From positions 1 to 9,816 of the forward strand of contig JAJCYN010000004.1 of NCBI GenBank assembly GCA_029262915.1: a stretch of 9,816 nucleotides of DNA. The letters run 5' to 3'. Position 1 is the first letter of the stretch, and every line of letters begins with the position of its first letter. The notes under the pieces were generated by a model that saw only the letters and a list, made by a program, of their open reading frames with translations, made no database searches and was not told the DNA's origin. This document shows, one piece after another, positions 1 through 6,242 of this stretch. The position numbers and the translations under genes were made by a program. The DNA comes from Flavobacteriales bacterium (lineage in GTDB: Bacteria > Bacteroidota > Bacteroidia > Flavobacteriales_E > Vicingaceae).

Positions 1-261
1 GTGTAGGGTATCTGGAAATGTTGCGTTGGTTAATGAAAAGTAAAATAAAGGAAGGTCAAAACCTAATTCGTGTCTTTTATCAATATATGTTTTTTCGCTG
101 GCTAGTTTTTCTCCTGACCTTCCATCTCCTCCAACACTTTGATTGAGCATTGTTTCAACAGGATCTCCAGGAGCATTAATACTAATTACAAAGGTTAATA
201 AGGATATAGCAATTAATGTTGGTATAAAAATTAATAGTCTTTTAATAATGTATTTAAACAT
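1..261 (-). CDS. Oligopeptide/dipeptide ABC transporter permease, DppB-type (N-terminal 87 residues; runs off the left edge)
   Basis: The reading frame opens with ATG at 261 on the minus strand and stays open to base 1, giving the first 87 residues. It begins MFKYIIKRLLIFIPTLIAIS and has a positively charged start and a first membrane helix at about residues 9-28. This is followed by the NAPGDPVE segment (about residues 29-36), which resembles the L-x-PGDP motif after helix 1 of DppB/OppB permeases. These inner-membrane subunits form the channel through which di- and oligopeptides pass after delivery by a binding protein. The start lies 13 bp after the stop of the solute-binding protein gene on the same strand, so the two are surely co-transcribed. 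The region between carries no clear Shine-Dalgarno sequence, as is usual in Bacteroidota. Nickel or another solute cannot be excluded as substrate. The catalytic ATPase genes are not in the window. Confidence 0.85.
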   Translation of the reverse strand, partial: MFKYIIKRLLIFIPTLIAISLLTFVISINAPGDPVETMLNQSVGGDGRSGEKLASEKTYIDKRHELGFDLPLFYFSLTNATFPDTLH

Positions 262-274
262 AATTTAAAACTAT

Positions 275-2056
275 TTAATTATTAGCTATGGCCTCATTCT
301 TTACAGAAAATCCACTCAAACGATATCCGGGTCTCATTACAGAAGTTTCTGCATTGCTAAATCGTTTATGAATGGCTATTCTTTCTTTGGGGTTGTACAA
401 GAAAATATAGGAACACTCATCGTGTAATATTTCTTGAAACTTATAATTTAGGATGGCTCTTTTATCATCATCAATTTCTACTCTTATCTCATCAATTAAC
501 GCATCGGTTTCGTCAGTTCCAAAACCGACATAATTAGATCCTCCATTGTATGATGAAGTATGATAAATTTGTTTATGATCGTTTGGTATTGGTGTGTTTA
601 CCCAAGCACCACAGAACATATCAATGTCATGCTGTTTTAAATGTTCTAAGAAAATTGACCAATCTTGAGAAACAACATTTACGGTAATCCCTACCTTTCG
701 GGCTTCCTCCTGAAACATTAACCCAATGGCTTTACGTTTATCATTTCCTTGATTGTATAAATACTCCATTTCAAATTTTATATTTTCACCATCAATGGTA
801 TTATCTAAAACTCCATCTCCATTACTATCTTCCCATCCTGCTTCAGCCAATAATTCTTTCGCTTTTTCAGGACTGTAAGGATAAGAACTAATGTTACTAT
901 TAAATTGCTTTTTATTTGAAGAATGGATAGGCCCAATTGTTCTGGTTCCATAACCTAAAGCAATGGCTTCTATTACTTTATCAATATCTATCAAATGAGC
1001 TAGAGCTTGTCTGGTTTTTTTATTAGAAAACATTGGTTTTCTCACATTTATTCCCAAATAATAATACGCCATTTGGGGTGGAGTATGTGCAACAAAATTG
1101 TTTATAAACTTGTCTGTTTTCTTTAATTCATCAAAATCTCTTTCTTTAATCCCTCTCATTACATCAATTTCACCAGCCTTTAATGCTTCTTTTGCTGTGG
1201 TTTGATCGTTAATTGTTTGGTAAACAATTTTAGATGGATGAACATCAAAATACATTCCGCCATTTTTAACTTTATCTCCCCACCAGTTCTCTTTTCTTTT
1301 TAATACAATTTTCTGCCCTGTTTGCCATTCGTCTAAGGAATAGGGTCCACAACCACCTATCCATTCTTTATCTCTTTGGTGTTTTTCTGAATTATAAATA
1401 GTGGCAAACTCCATAATTTTTTCATTAGTCGCCAGCTCTTCAGCATTTATTGATAAATCCTTAATGGTAAATTCATTCATTAATCCGTTGGGATCGTAAA
1501 TGCTTCTAGGTAATAGTGGTAAATCACCACTTTGAATTTCTGCTTGTATATAAACTTCTTTACATTTAAATGTAAATTTAAGTGGGTCATCATCATAAAA
1601 AACCATATCTTCTATAAACTCGTAATAGGGCTTGTTGTTTAGGTTATCTACTTTTGGATTTTTAATCACTTTAAGTGTAAACTCAACGTCTTTAGCAGTA
1701 ATTGGAGTCCCATCATCCCAAGCTGCTTCTGGTCTAATTTTATAAGTAATGTTCATCTTCCCATCTTCAGTTACCTCAATTTCTGGTCGAGATGCTGCAA
1801 CAAGGGGTACATATTCTAAGGTTTCAAAATCTATATTAAGTAAAGGGTAAAATAAATTTTTCATAATATATCCTGCACCAGCATCTGTATAATTAATAGG
1901 GTTTAACATTTGTGCGTCAGATAACTCATGTCCAATAACTACATCACTTACATTGGTTGATCCGGCATTGCTAGAATTAGATTCTGAACTTCCGCCACAA
2001 GAAATTAAATTTAAAGAAATTGATGAAATAATAATTAGAAAAATATTAAACTTCAT
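275..2056 (-). CDS. Peptide ABC transporter substrate-binding lipoprotein (SBP family 5, DppA/OppA-like)
   Basis: This 593-residue protein has a lipoprotein signal peptide with lipobox LISC and Cys20 as the lipidated residue, followed by a Ser/Gly/Asn-rich linker to about residue 36. The body carries family-5 solute-binding protein hallmarks. AAWDDGTPITAKDVEFTLKV (111-130) matches the W-x-DG-x-P-hTAxDVxFT signature. GPYSLDEWQTGQKIVLKRKE (237-256) is the usual strand before a WW motif. PYSPEKAKELLAEAGW (393-408) precedes a Gly-Asp-Gly loop. The length fits the family, if slightly long. It should sit lipid-anchored outside the inner membrane, capture peptides and pass them to the permease encoded 13 bp downstream. 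A Bacteroidota -7 element lies 29 bp upstream of the ATG. Peptide is the most likely ligand; nickel or opines are possible because the fold does not fix specificity. Confidence 0.92.
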   Translation of the reverse strand: MKFNIFLIIISSISLNLISCGGSSESNSSNAGSTNVSDVVIGHELSDAQMLNPINYTDAGAGYIMKNLFYPLLNIDFETLEYVPLVAASRPEIEVTEDGKMNITYKIRPEAAWDDGTPITAKDVEFTLKVIKNPKVDNLNNKPYYEFIEDMVFYDDDPLKFTFKCKEVYIQAEIQSGDLPLLPRSIYDPNGLMNEFTIKDLSINAEELATNEKIMEFATIYNSEKHQRDKEWIGGCGPYSLDEWQTGQKIVLKRKENWWGDKVKNGGMYFDVHPSKIVYQTINDQTTAKEALKAGEIDVMRGIKERDFDELKKTDKFINNFVAHTPPQMAYYYLGINVRKPMFSNKKTRQALAHLIDIDKVIEAIALGYGTRTIGPIHSSNKKQFNSNISSYPYSPEKAKELLAEAGWEDSNGDGVLDNTIDGENIKFEMEYLYNQGNDKRKAIGLMFQEEARKVGITVNVVSQDWSIFLEHLKQHDIDMFCGAWVNTPIPNDHKQIYHTSSYNGGSNYVGFGTDETDALIDEIRVEIDDDKRAILNYKFQEILHDECSYIFLYNPKERIAIHKRFSNAETSVMRPGYRLSGFSVKNEAIANN

Positions 2057-2084
2057 TGTATTTGAATTTAAAAATTTAGGAAAA

Positions 2085-2092
2085 CAAATATA
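2085..2092 (-). promoter_or_regulatory. Bacteroidota -7 promoter element for the peptide-transport operon
   Basis: The minus strand reads TATATTTG, an exact match to the TAnnTTTG -7 consensus of the Bacteroidota primary sigma factor. It ends 28 bases before the ATG at 2056. No TTG -33 element is seen at the usual spacing, so the call rests on the -7 box and its position. Confidence 0.5.
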
Positions 2093-2225
2093 GTATTCTT
2101 ATTGGTTTTTGTATATGATTTTATACAAAATAGTAACTATAAATAAATTAGGTTAAAAAATTACATCAAATTAAATTTGAGCTGAAAAAAATTGTGCTTT
2201 TATTTCTACATTAAAATTTGATTGT

Positions 2226-2233
2226 TACTTTTG
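2226..2233 (+). promoter_or_regulatory. -7 promoter element of tRNA-Ser
   Basis: TACTTTTG matches TAnnTTTG and ends 11 bases before the first base of the tRNA, which would place the transcription start just upstream of or at a short leader. A clear -33 TTG is not found at the normal distance. Confidence 0.5.
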
Positions 2234-2244
2234 TCGTCCAATTT

Positions 2245-2332
<88 letters not shown>

Positions 2333-2376
2333 AGAAGAGTTGCTCAAAACAACTCAAATTGTATTCAATGCTTTAG

Positions 2377-2402
2377 AAGTCCCTTAATTGGGACTTTTTT
2401 TT
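2377..2402 (+). terminator. Rho-independent terminator after tRNA-Ser
   Basis: AAGTCCC (2377-2383) and GGGACTT (2390-2396) form a perfect 7-bp stem around loop TTAATT, followed directly by a run of T to 2402. It lies 45 bp after the tRNA and before the convergent toxin gene. The minus-strand version lacks a T tract, so it works in the plus direction. Confidence 0.88.
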
Positions 2403-2431
2403 GTTCTGAATCTAACATTCTTCCTGGGTGG

Positions 2432-2803
2432 TTATTTTTGGTAAAATAGTAAATCTAATTCTTCCACTTTTTTAAAGTCTGTATCTGCTGTTATTATTGG
2501 TACATCTAAATATATTGAACTTGCCATTATGATACAATCTGGTAATTTTAATTGGTAGTCTTTTCTTAATTGTATCACTTGTTCTTTGATTCGATTATTA
2601 ATATCTATTACGGTACATTGGTTGATAAAATCTCTTATTGCTTTTTCTTCTTTTTTTGTTATTCTTTTAAATCCTAATAATTCTAATTGTGTTACAAAGG
2701 ATAGGTAGAGATTCTTTTCATTTAATAGTTTTGCTAATGTTTTATCTCCCGACAATAAATACAGTGCTATGTTAGTGTCTATGAATAATTTATTTCCACT
2801 CAT
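2432..2803 (-). CDS. vapC: PIN-domain ribonuclease toxin, VapC family
   Basis: This 123-residue protein is of normal VapC length. The PIN-domain acidic residues are all present: Asp9 in KLFIDTN, Glu41 in TQLELLGF, Asp89 in LKLPDCIIMASS, and Asp107/Asp109 in IITADTDF. In the family these bind Mg2+ or Mn2+ in a metal-dependent RNase that cuts RNA, often tRNA or rRNA, when released from its antitoxin. The start ATG at 2803 lies inside the end of the antitoxin gene, with a 14-nt overlap in another frame, which indicates translational coupling. The gene converges on tRNA-Ser. The target RNA cannot be predicted from the sequence. All catalytic residues are intact, so the toxin is probably active. 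Confidence 0.93.
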   Translation of the reverse strand: MSGNKLFIDTNIALYLLSGDKTLAKLLNEKNLYLSFVTQLELLGFKRITKKEEKAIRDFINQCTVIDINNRIKEQVIQLRKDYQLKLPDCIIMASSIYLDVPIITADTDFKKVEELDLLFYQK

Positions 2804-2963
2804 CTCGCAGCTGCTTTTGGGTTTCTAATGCATCTTCTTTCAACTTTAATACTCCACAGTATTTTTTTGCATCTATTCCTTTAGTTTGTTTCTTTTCAAA
2901 TAGTTTCATCAATAATTCGTTGATTATTGTTTGTGTGCTTCCTTGCTTGATTATTGTTATCAT
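2790..2963 (-). CDS. vapB: VapB-type antitoxin of the adjacent PIN toxin (57 residues)
   Basis: This small gene runs from ATG at 2963 to TAA at 2792-2790 and encodes 57 residues, starting MITIIKQGSTQTIINELLMK and ending with KYCGVLKLKEDALETQKQLR (about 34-53) and DEWK. The KYCGV-x-KLKED-x-LExQKxLRDEW tail is one I recognise from Bacteroidota antitoxins encoded just before PIN toxins. The N-terminal part is likely the dimerising DNA-binding region and the tail the toxin-binding region. It overlaps vapC by 14 nt. A TAACTTTG -7 box lies 22 bases upstream of the ATG, which supports this start rather than the overlapping longer frame. It would neutralise the toxin and probably repress its own promoter. 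Confidence 0.85.
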   Translation of the reverse strand: MITIIKQGSTQTIINELLMKLFEKKQTKGIDAKKYCGVLKLKEDALETQKQLRDEWK

Positions 2964-2985
2964 CTTTTTTAAGTTTAGGGTAATG

Positions 2986-2993
2986 CAAAGTTA
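2986..2993 (-). promoter_or_regulatory. -7 promoter element for vapBC
   Basis: The minus strand reads TAACTTTG, matching TAnnTTTG, and ends 22 bases before the antitoxin ATG at 2963. This spacing gives a short leader typical of Bacteroidota. No clear -33 element is seen. Confidence 0.5.
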
Positions 2994-3189
2994 ACGCTTT
3001 TTCTACTCTTTTGTTCTGTTTTGGTTCTACTATTCTTGTTATTCTTTCTTCAATTATATTTACAAAGCCTTTGCATTTTTTTCTGAAAACTTCTAATTCT
3101 TGGTTGCTTTTCAATTTTTGGAATTGCAACAAAAAGTAGAAAAAGTAAAGGTTAATACATAAAAAAAGAGGAAATAGTATCAGAATAAT

Positions 3190-3273
3190 GTAAAATATGT
3201 TATTAAAATGACTAAAATAACGTTAAATATGTCAGTAAAATATCTATATTTGCGTGAAATATGTCAGTTTTTT
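3190..3273 (+). repeat. Three direct repeats of a 20-bp element spaced exactly 32 bp apart, in the promoter of the ATPase gene
   Basis: The copies start at 3190, 3222 and 3254 (20 bases each): GTAAAATATGTTATTAAAAT, GTTAAATATGTCAGTAAAAT and GTGAAATATGTCAGTTTTTT. The core AAATATGTCAGT is identical in copies 2 and 3. The 32-bp period is about three helical turns, so bound proteins would sit on the same DNA face. Copy 2 covers the -33 region, copy 3 the predicted start of transcription, and the -7 box lies between them. This arrangement suits an operator for a cooperatively binding regulator. Confidence 0.7.
3245..3252 (+). promoter_or_regulatory. -7 promoter element for the AAA_14/DUF4143 gene
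   Basis: TATATTTG matches TAnnTTTG, 54 bases before the ATG at 3307. It sits between the second and third 20-bp repeats, so occupancy of the repeats should affect polymerase directly. Confidence 0.55.
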
Positions 3274-3306
3274 AAATTATTAAAGAGATAAAGCCAAGAA
3301 AAAAGC

Positions 3307-4443
3307 ATGAAATATATAAAAAGAGAAATAGAAAAAAAGTTTGAAAAACTGCTAAAACCAAACAAGGTTTTGATATTGCTTGGAGCAAGAAGAGTAGGAA
3401 AAACAGAATTGCTGAAGAAACAATTAGAAGAGATAATAGAACCTCACATATTTTTAAATGGAGAGGATGCCAGTACAGTTTCGGTATTAAATAACAGAAC
3501 AGTAGAGAATTATAAAAAACTACTGGGCGATAAAAAATTACTGGTCATAGATGAAGCTCAAACAATTAAAGAGATAGGAAAGATATTAAAGTTAATGGTA
3601 GACCAAATAGAAGGAGTTAAGATTATTGCTACTGGTTCATCGGTATTTGATTTATCGAATGAACTGGGAGAGCCGTTAACAGGAAGAGATATAACAGTAA
3701 AACTTTATCCAATGTCTCAAATGGAGTTTAATACTGAGGAAAACCTGATTGAAACAAAATCGAGATTAGAAGAAAGGTTAATTCTCGGTGGCTATCCAGA
3801 GTTAGAACAATATCCAAGTTGGGAGGAGAAAGCCCAATATTTAGATAGACTCGTAGGGTCTTATTTAATTCGAGACATCTTGTCCTTTGAACGATTGAAG
3901 AAACCAGGTGTTATCATTAGCTTGTTGAGATTAATAGCTTTTCAGATAGGAAAAGAAGTTTCTTTGCCAGAGTTAGGAGGTCAGTTAGGAATTAACAAGA
4001 TTACTGTTGAAAGGTATTTAGACTTACTGAGCAAGGTGTTTGTAATCTACAAGGTAAATGCTTTTAGTAGAAACCCTCGGAAGGAGATCTCTAAGTCCTC
4101 AAGATGGTATTTCTATGATAATGGCATTCGGAATGCCTTAATAGCTAATGTAAACAAATTAGAATTAAGAAATGACCAAGGTGAGTTGTGGGAGAACTAT
4201 CTAGTGTCTGAACGATTAAAACTTCAATCTTACAAAGGAATGCTGGTGAACAATTATTTCTGGAGAACATATAAACAACAAGAGGTAGATTGGGTAGAAG
4301 AAAGAGAAGGAAAAATTTTTGGTTATGAATTCAAATGGAATCCAAAGAAAGTAAAAGCAGCTCCATCAGCTTGGAAAGAAATGTATCCAGATGCGGAATT
4401 TACCTCTATTCATCAAGGCAACTATTTAGATTTCATTACCTAA
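3307..4443 (+). CDS. AAA_14 ATPase with C-terminal DUF4143 domain
   Basis: This 378-residue protein is of normal length for the family. The N-terminal ATPase has Walker A GARRVGKT (26-33), Walker B LLVIDEAQ (78-85) and a sensor segment KIIATGSSVFDL (105-116). LTGRDITVKLYPMSQMEF (124-141) is the usual link to the second half. GGYPELEQYP follows at 161-170. A winged-helix-like stretch, about 219-250, includes INKITVERYLDLLSKVFVIY. The C-terminus has the PD-(D/E)XK-like pattern seen in DUF4143: Glu296 in GELWENY, Asp328 in EVDWVEE, and Glu341-x-Lys343 in YEFKW. These proteins are common, patchy and of unknown role in Bacteroidota; DNA binding is inferred. It is transcribed alone, with no partner gene. 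The promoter has three phased repeats, and the internal winged helix makes autoregulation plausible. Confidence 0.9.
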   Translation: MKYIKREIEKKFEKLLKPNKVLILLGARRVGKTELLKKQLEEIIEPHIFLNGEDASTVSVLNNRTVENYKKLLGDKKLLVIDEAQTIKEIGKILKLMVDQIEGVKIIATGSSVFDLSNELGEPLTGRDITVKLYPMSQMEFNTEENLIETKSRLEERLILGGYPELEQYPSWEEKAQYLDRLVGSYLIRDILSFERLKKPGVIISLLRLIAFQIGKEVSLPELGGQLGINKITVERYLDLLSKVFVIYKVNAFSRNPRKEISKSSRWYFYDNGIRNALIANVNKLELRNDQGELWENYLVSERLKLQSYKGMLVNNYFWRTYKQQEVDWVEEREGKIFGYEFKWNPKKVKAAPSAWKEMYPDAEFTSIHQGNYLDFIT

Positions 4444-4497
4444 GATTTATAATTAGAAAATACTCTGCTTTTATTCAAGAATTAAATCAGCTTTATC

Positions 4498-4530
4498 CTA
4501 CTAATTTATTAGTAGTAGCTATACTACTAA
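4498..4530 (+). repeat. Two mutually exclusive hairpins sharing a middle arm, after the ATPase gene
   Basis: CTACTAA (4498-4504), TTAGTAGTA (4509-4517) and TACTACTAA (4522-4530) are three mutually complementary arms. The middle arm can pair with the left arm (7 bp, loop TTTA) or with the right arm (9 bp, loop GCTA), both without mismatch. It lies 55 bp after the ATPase stop and just before the insertion sequence. No T tract follows directly; a T-rich stretch starts about 13 bases later. It could slow polymerase or protect the mRNA 3' end, but it is not a standard terminator. Confidence 0.6.
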
Positions 4531-4556
4531 AAGAAACTGTTCATTTTTTGTGTTAA

Positions 4557-5268
4557 CGGTATCATTTTTCTGATGAACGGTTCAATTATTAAGCCCAGAA
4601 ATAGATTTTCAAGCAAGCGATTAGCATTAAAATACTTTTTGAGTAACAGATTGTTCTTCTGTTTAATCTTTTTAGATGAGTTCTAAGTGTTAGATTATTT
4701 CTTTCTATATGATTAATACTATATTGTTTAGTACAATGTATTTCTTTTGGTAACAGACCTTTATAAATATTCAACTTATCTGTAAATATTTGCTTTGGGG
4801 TTGATAACAAAATTGTATTTGTAAGTCGTTCTAATGTCTTTTTTGTTCGTGTTCCTACTACAAATGATACTACTTCTTTGTTTTGTTTATCTAATGCATA
4901 AGCAATATATCTTCTCATTTTTTTATTCTGAATATAAGTACACATCTCATCCATTTCATAACTCTTCCCTTTTGTTATTATTGGTTGTTTTAGGTTACTC
5001 GCTATTATGAGAATCCTATCATTTACTGTTGTTGGTGATATTTCCAATAACCTTGCTATACTTCTTACTCCACATCCTTCTTTTAACAAAGCAATAAGCC
5101 TATGGTTTATTTGCAGTTTACAGGCTTGATAGATATAATTACCTTGATATGACTTTTTACATAAAACACAGTAATATCTTTGTTCTCCATTTCCTGATTT
5201 CCCATTTTTTACGCATATTTGATTACACTTTTTACACTTCATTTTTTCCATCCACATTTCTGATACAC
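4557..5268 (-). mobile_element. IS1-family insertion sequence, about 712 bp, apparently complete
   Basis: The element holds one transposase gene and has the usual IS1 size (roughly 0.7-0.8 kb). Its ends are an imperfect inverted repeat: CGGTATCA at 4557-4564 reading inward on the left, and GTGTATCA reading inward from 5268 on the right, with further matching bases inside (TGATG / GGATG). Both ends are bordered by TTAA (4553-4556 and 5269-5272). This could be a short target duplication or part of the repeat; since TTAA is its own complement the two cannot be told apart. The 8-9 bp duplication typical of IS1 is not evident, so exact borders are uncertain by a few bases. A second copy of the right end lies 154 bp further on. 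Confidence 0.72.
4589..5242 (-). CDS. IS1-family transposase, single uninterrupted reading frame
   Basis: From ATG at 5242 it encodes 217 residues. An N-terminal zinc-finger pattern, Cys3-x2-Cys6 and Cys25-x2-Cys28, resembles IS1 InsA (KCKKCNQ...YYCVLCKK). A helix-turn-helix follows at about 50-75 (GCGVRSIARLLEISPTTVND). The catalytic part resembles InsB: Asp98 in YEMDEMCTY, Asp155 in QIFTDKLNIY, Glu180 in NHIERNNLTLR, then HLKRLNRRT and YSKS. These fit the family's D-D-E triad and cut-and-paste or copy-paste DNA chemistry. Classical IS1 needs a programmed frameshift to join its two parts; here they are already fused, as in several other members. An in-frame ATG at 5257 exists but falls inside the terminal repeat, so 5242, directly before the zinc finger, is preferred. 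It looks intact. Confidence 0.88.
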   Translation of the reverse strand: MKCKKCNQICVKNGKSGNGEQRYYCVLCKKSYQGNYIYQACKLQINHRLIALLKEGCGVRSIARLLEISPTTVNDRILIIASNLKQPIITKGKSYEMDEMCTYIQNKKMRRYIAYALDKQNKEVVSFVVGTRTKKTLERLTNTILLSTPKQIFTDKLNIYKGLLPKEIHCTKQYSINHIERNNLTLRTHLKRLNRRTICYSKSILMLIACLKIYFWA

Positions 5269-5269
5269 T
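5254..5269. repeat. IS right end, inner copy of a 16-bp direct repeat
   Basis: ACATTTCTGATACACT, identical to the copy at 5408-5423. This copy is the end of the intact 712-bp insertion sequence. Confidence 0.8.
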
Positions 5270-5308
5270 TAAACTGCACTTATTGATTTTAAGAAGGTAT
5301 AAACAACG

Positions 5309-5336
5309 AAAAAGGGATAGTTTTATGCTACCCCTT
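5309..5336 (-). terminator. Rho-independent terminator pointing toward the transposase, upstream of the intact IS
   Basis: On the minus strand AAGGGGTAG and CTATCCCTT form a 9-bp stem (one G-T pair) around loop CATAAAA and run into TTTTT. On the plus strand the same pair becomes A-C and no T tract follows, so it works on the minus strand. It lies in the 138-bp stretch between the two IS-end copies. It would stop outside transcription from entering the transposase, or it may be left over from a lost minus-strand gene. Confidence 0.65.
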
Positions 5337-5407
5337 GCTCTATTTAATTTTATTTATTTTTCTATCTGCTGATTATCAATTACTTAATTTTTCATTTTAA
5401 CAAATCA

Positions 5408-5423
5408 ACATTTCTGATACACT
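5408..5423. repeat. IS right end, outer copy of the 16-bp direct repeat, at the RNase H junction
   Basis: ACATTTCTGATACACT again. Similarity to the inner copy continues inward for about 15 more bases, through a conserved CAT (5393-5395), which corresponds to the transposase start codon in the intact copy; after that the minus-strand frame stops within three codons. It is therefore probably the stump of a related, older IS. RNase H coding similarity starts directly to its right. Confidence 0.7.
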
Positions 5424-6140
5424 ACCGATGAATGGGAAGGGCATTTTGTTCAAGGAACAAATAATGAAATGGAACTATTGGCTTGCATTAAGTCTCTTGA
5501 AAACTGTCTTAGGTTAAAAGGGTTTGAAAATGTTAAGACAATATTTATTCGTACTGATTCCATGTATGTGAAGGAACACGTACCATTTGCGATGTTTACT
5601 TGGCCAAAACAAAAGTGGTTAACTTCAACTGGCGAGCCAGTGGAAAATGATGACCTCTGGAAAAAGCTAACAAAAGCAATTTCAAATTTAAGTTCAATTC
5701 ACAGAGTAAAAATAGAATTTGAAAAAGTTAAGGCTCATAGAAAAGGAAATCTTAAAGATGAACATAATGACGCAGCAGATAAACTTGCAAAAAAGGGTTG
5801 TGATTGTCCTATTCCTATTCCATTTAGGCATGTTGATGTTCGCAAGAAATATTCCAAACAATCAACTAAAAAAGGAAGTGTTAAACTATCTGGTCAGGAA
5901 CTACTAATTAGAGTCATTGGCTGTGAAAGAAAAAAGACCGCAAAAACATACAAAATTAGGTATGAAGTAATGTCTGAAGATAGCCCTTACTATGAATGTC
6001 TTGACTTCATTTATTACAAAGAACTGTTAATGGAGGGACATTATTATGAAGTAATTGTGAAGATGGATGACCAAGTACCAATAATTTCTGAAGTTATTAG
6101 AGAAGCAGAAGAGTTGCTAAAAAGGAATCAAGATAAATAG
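5424..6140 (+). pseudogene. RNase HI-like gene with C-terminal extension, 5' end lost at an IS end
   Basis: A translatable frame runs from ATG 5469 to 6140 (223 residues). RNase H similarity begins earlier, at about 5424, in the same frame (TDEWEGHFVQGTNNEMELLA), right after the IS end and an in-frame TGA at 5415. GTNNEMELL is the usual TTNNRMEL motif. Numbered from 5469, Glu2, Asp30 (IRTDSMYV) and Asp104 (NDAADKLAKKG) match three catalytic acids, and His90 lies in VKAH. The first strand with the fourth acid (YTDGS motif) is missing, so hydrolysis of RNA in RNA-DNA hybrids is unlikely. Residues 136-215 form an added, probably strand-rich C-terminal domain of unknown role. The missing 40 or so codons are not found on the other side of the insertion sequence, so a deletion accompanied the event. 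A strong terminator follows. Confidence 0.8.
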
Positions 6141-6176
6141 GCTCCAGACATTCTCTACAATCTTCTATCAACAATA

Positions 6177-6209
6177 AAAAAGAGCCCCGATTGTTCAGAG
6201 GCTCTTTTT
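6177..6209 (+). terminator. Strong rho-independent terminator after the RNase H-like gene (likely bidirectional)
   Basis: AAAAAGAGCC (6177-6186) and GGCTCTTTTT (6200-6209) form a perfect 10-bp stem with a 13-base loop. The A tract on the left and T tract on the right make it usable in both directions, so it can also end the minus-strand gene whose stop is at 6243. Confidence 0.93.
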
Positions 6210-6242
6210 AGTGTTTTCTATTGTTAGCTTTTAATTTGTATG

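Noticed and set aside
2896..3132. 78-codon minus-strand frame upstream of vapC
   Set aside because: It overlaps the well-supported antitoxin gene in another frame, contains the vapBC -7 box, and its tail (Asn/Lys/Gln-rich) has no family look.
3190..3273. CRISPR array
   Set aside because: Three imperfect 20-bp units with only 12-bp gaps, AT-rich and set on a promoter; no spacers of normal length and no cas genes.
4335..4556. 73-codon plus-strand frame
   Set aside because: It lies mostly inside the ATPase gene in another frame; its own tail covers only the palindrome, with no protein-like pattern.
5243..5257. ATG at 5257 as the transposase start
   Set aside because: It lies in the terminal repeat and adds MWMEK before the zinc finger; ATG 5242 is more natural, though the longer form cannot be excluded.
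5270..5390. Similarity of ACTTATTGATTTT to the ends of E. coli IS1
   Set aside because: It points the wrong way for this element and is too short and AT-rich to mean much.
5719..5907. 62-codon frame inside the RNase H-like gene
   Set aside because: Out-of-frame shadow of a gene with clear catalytic motifs.
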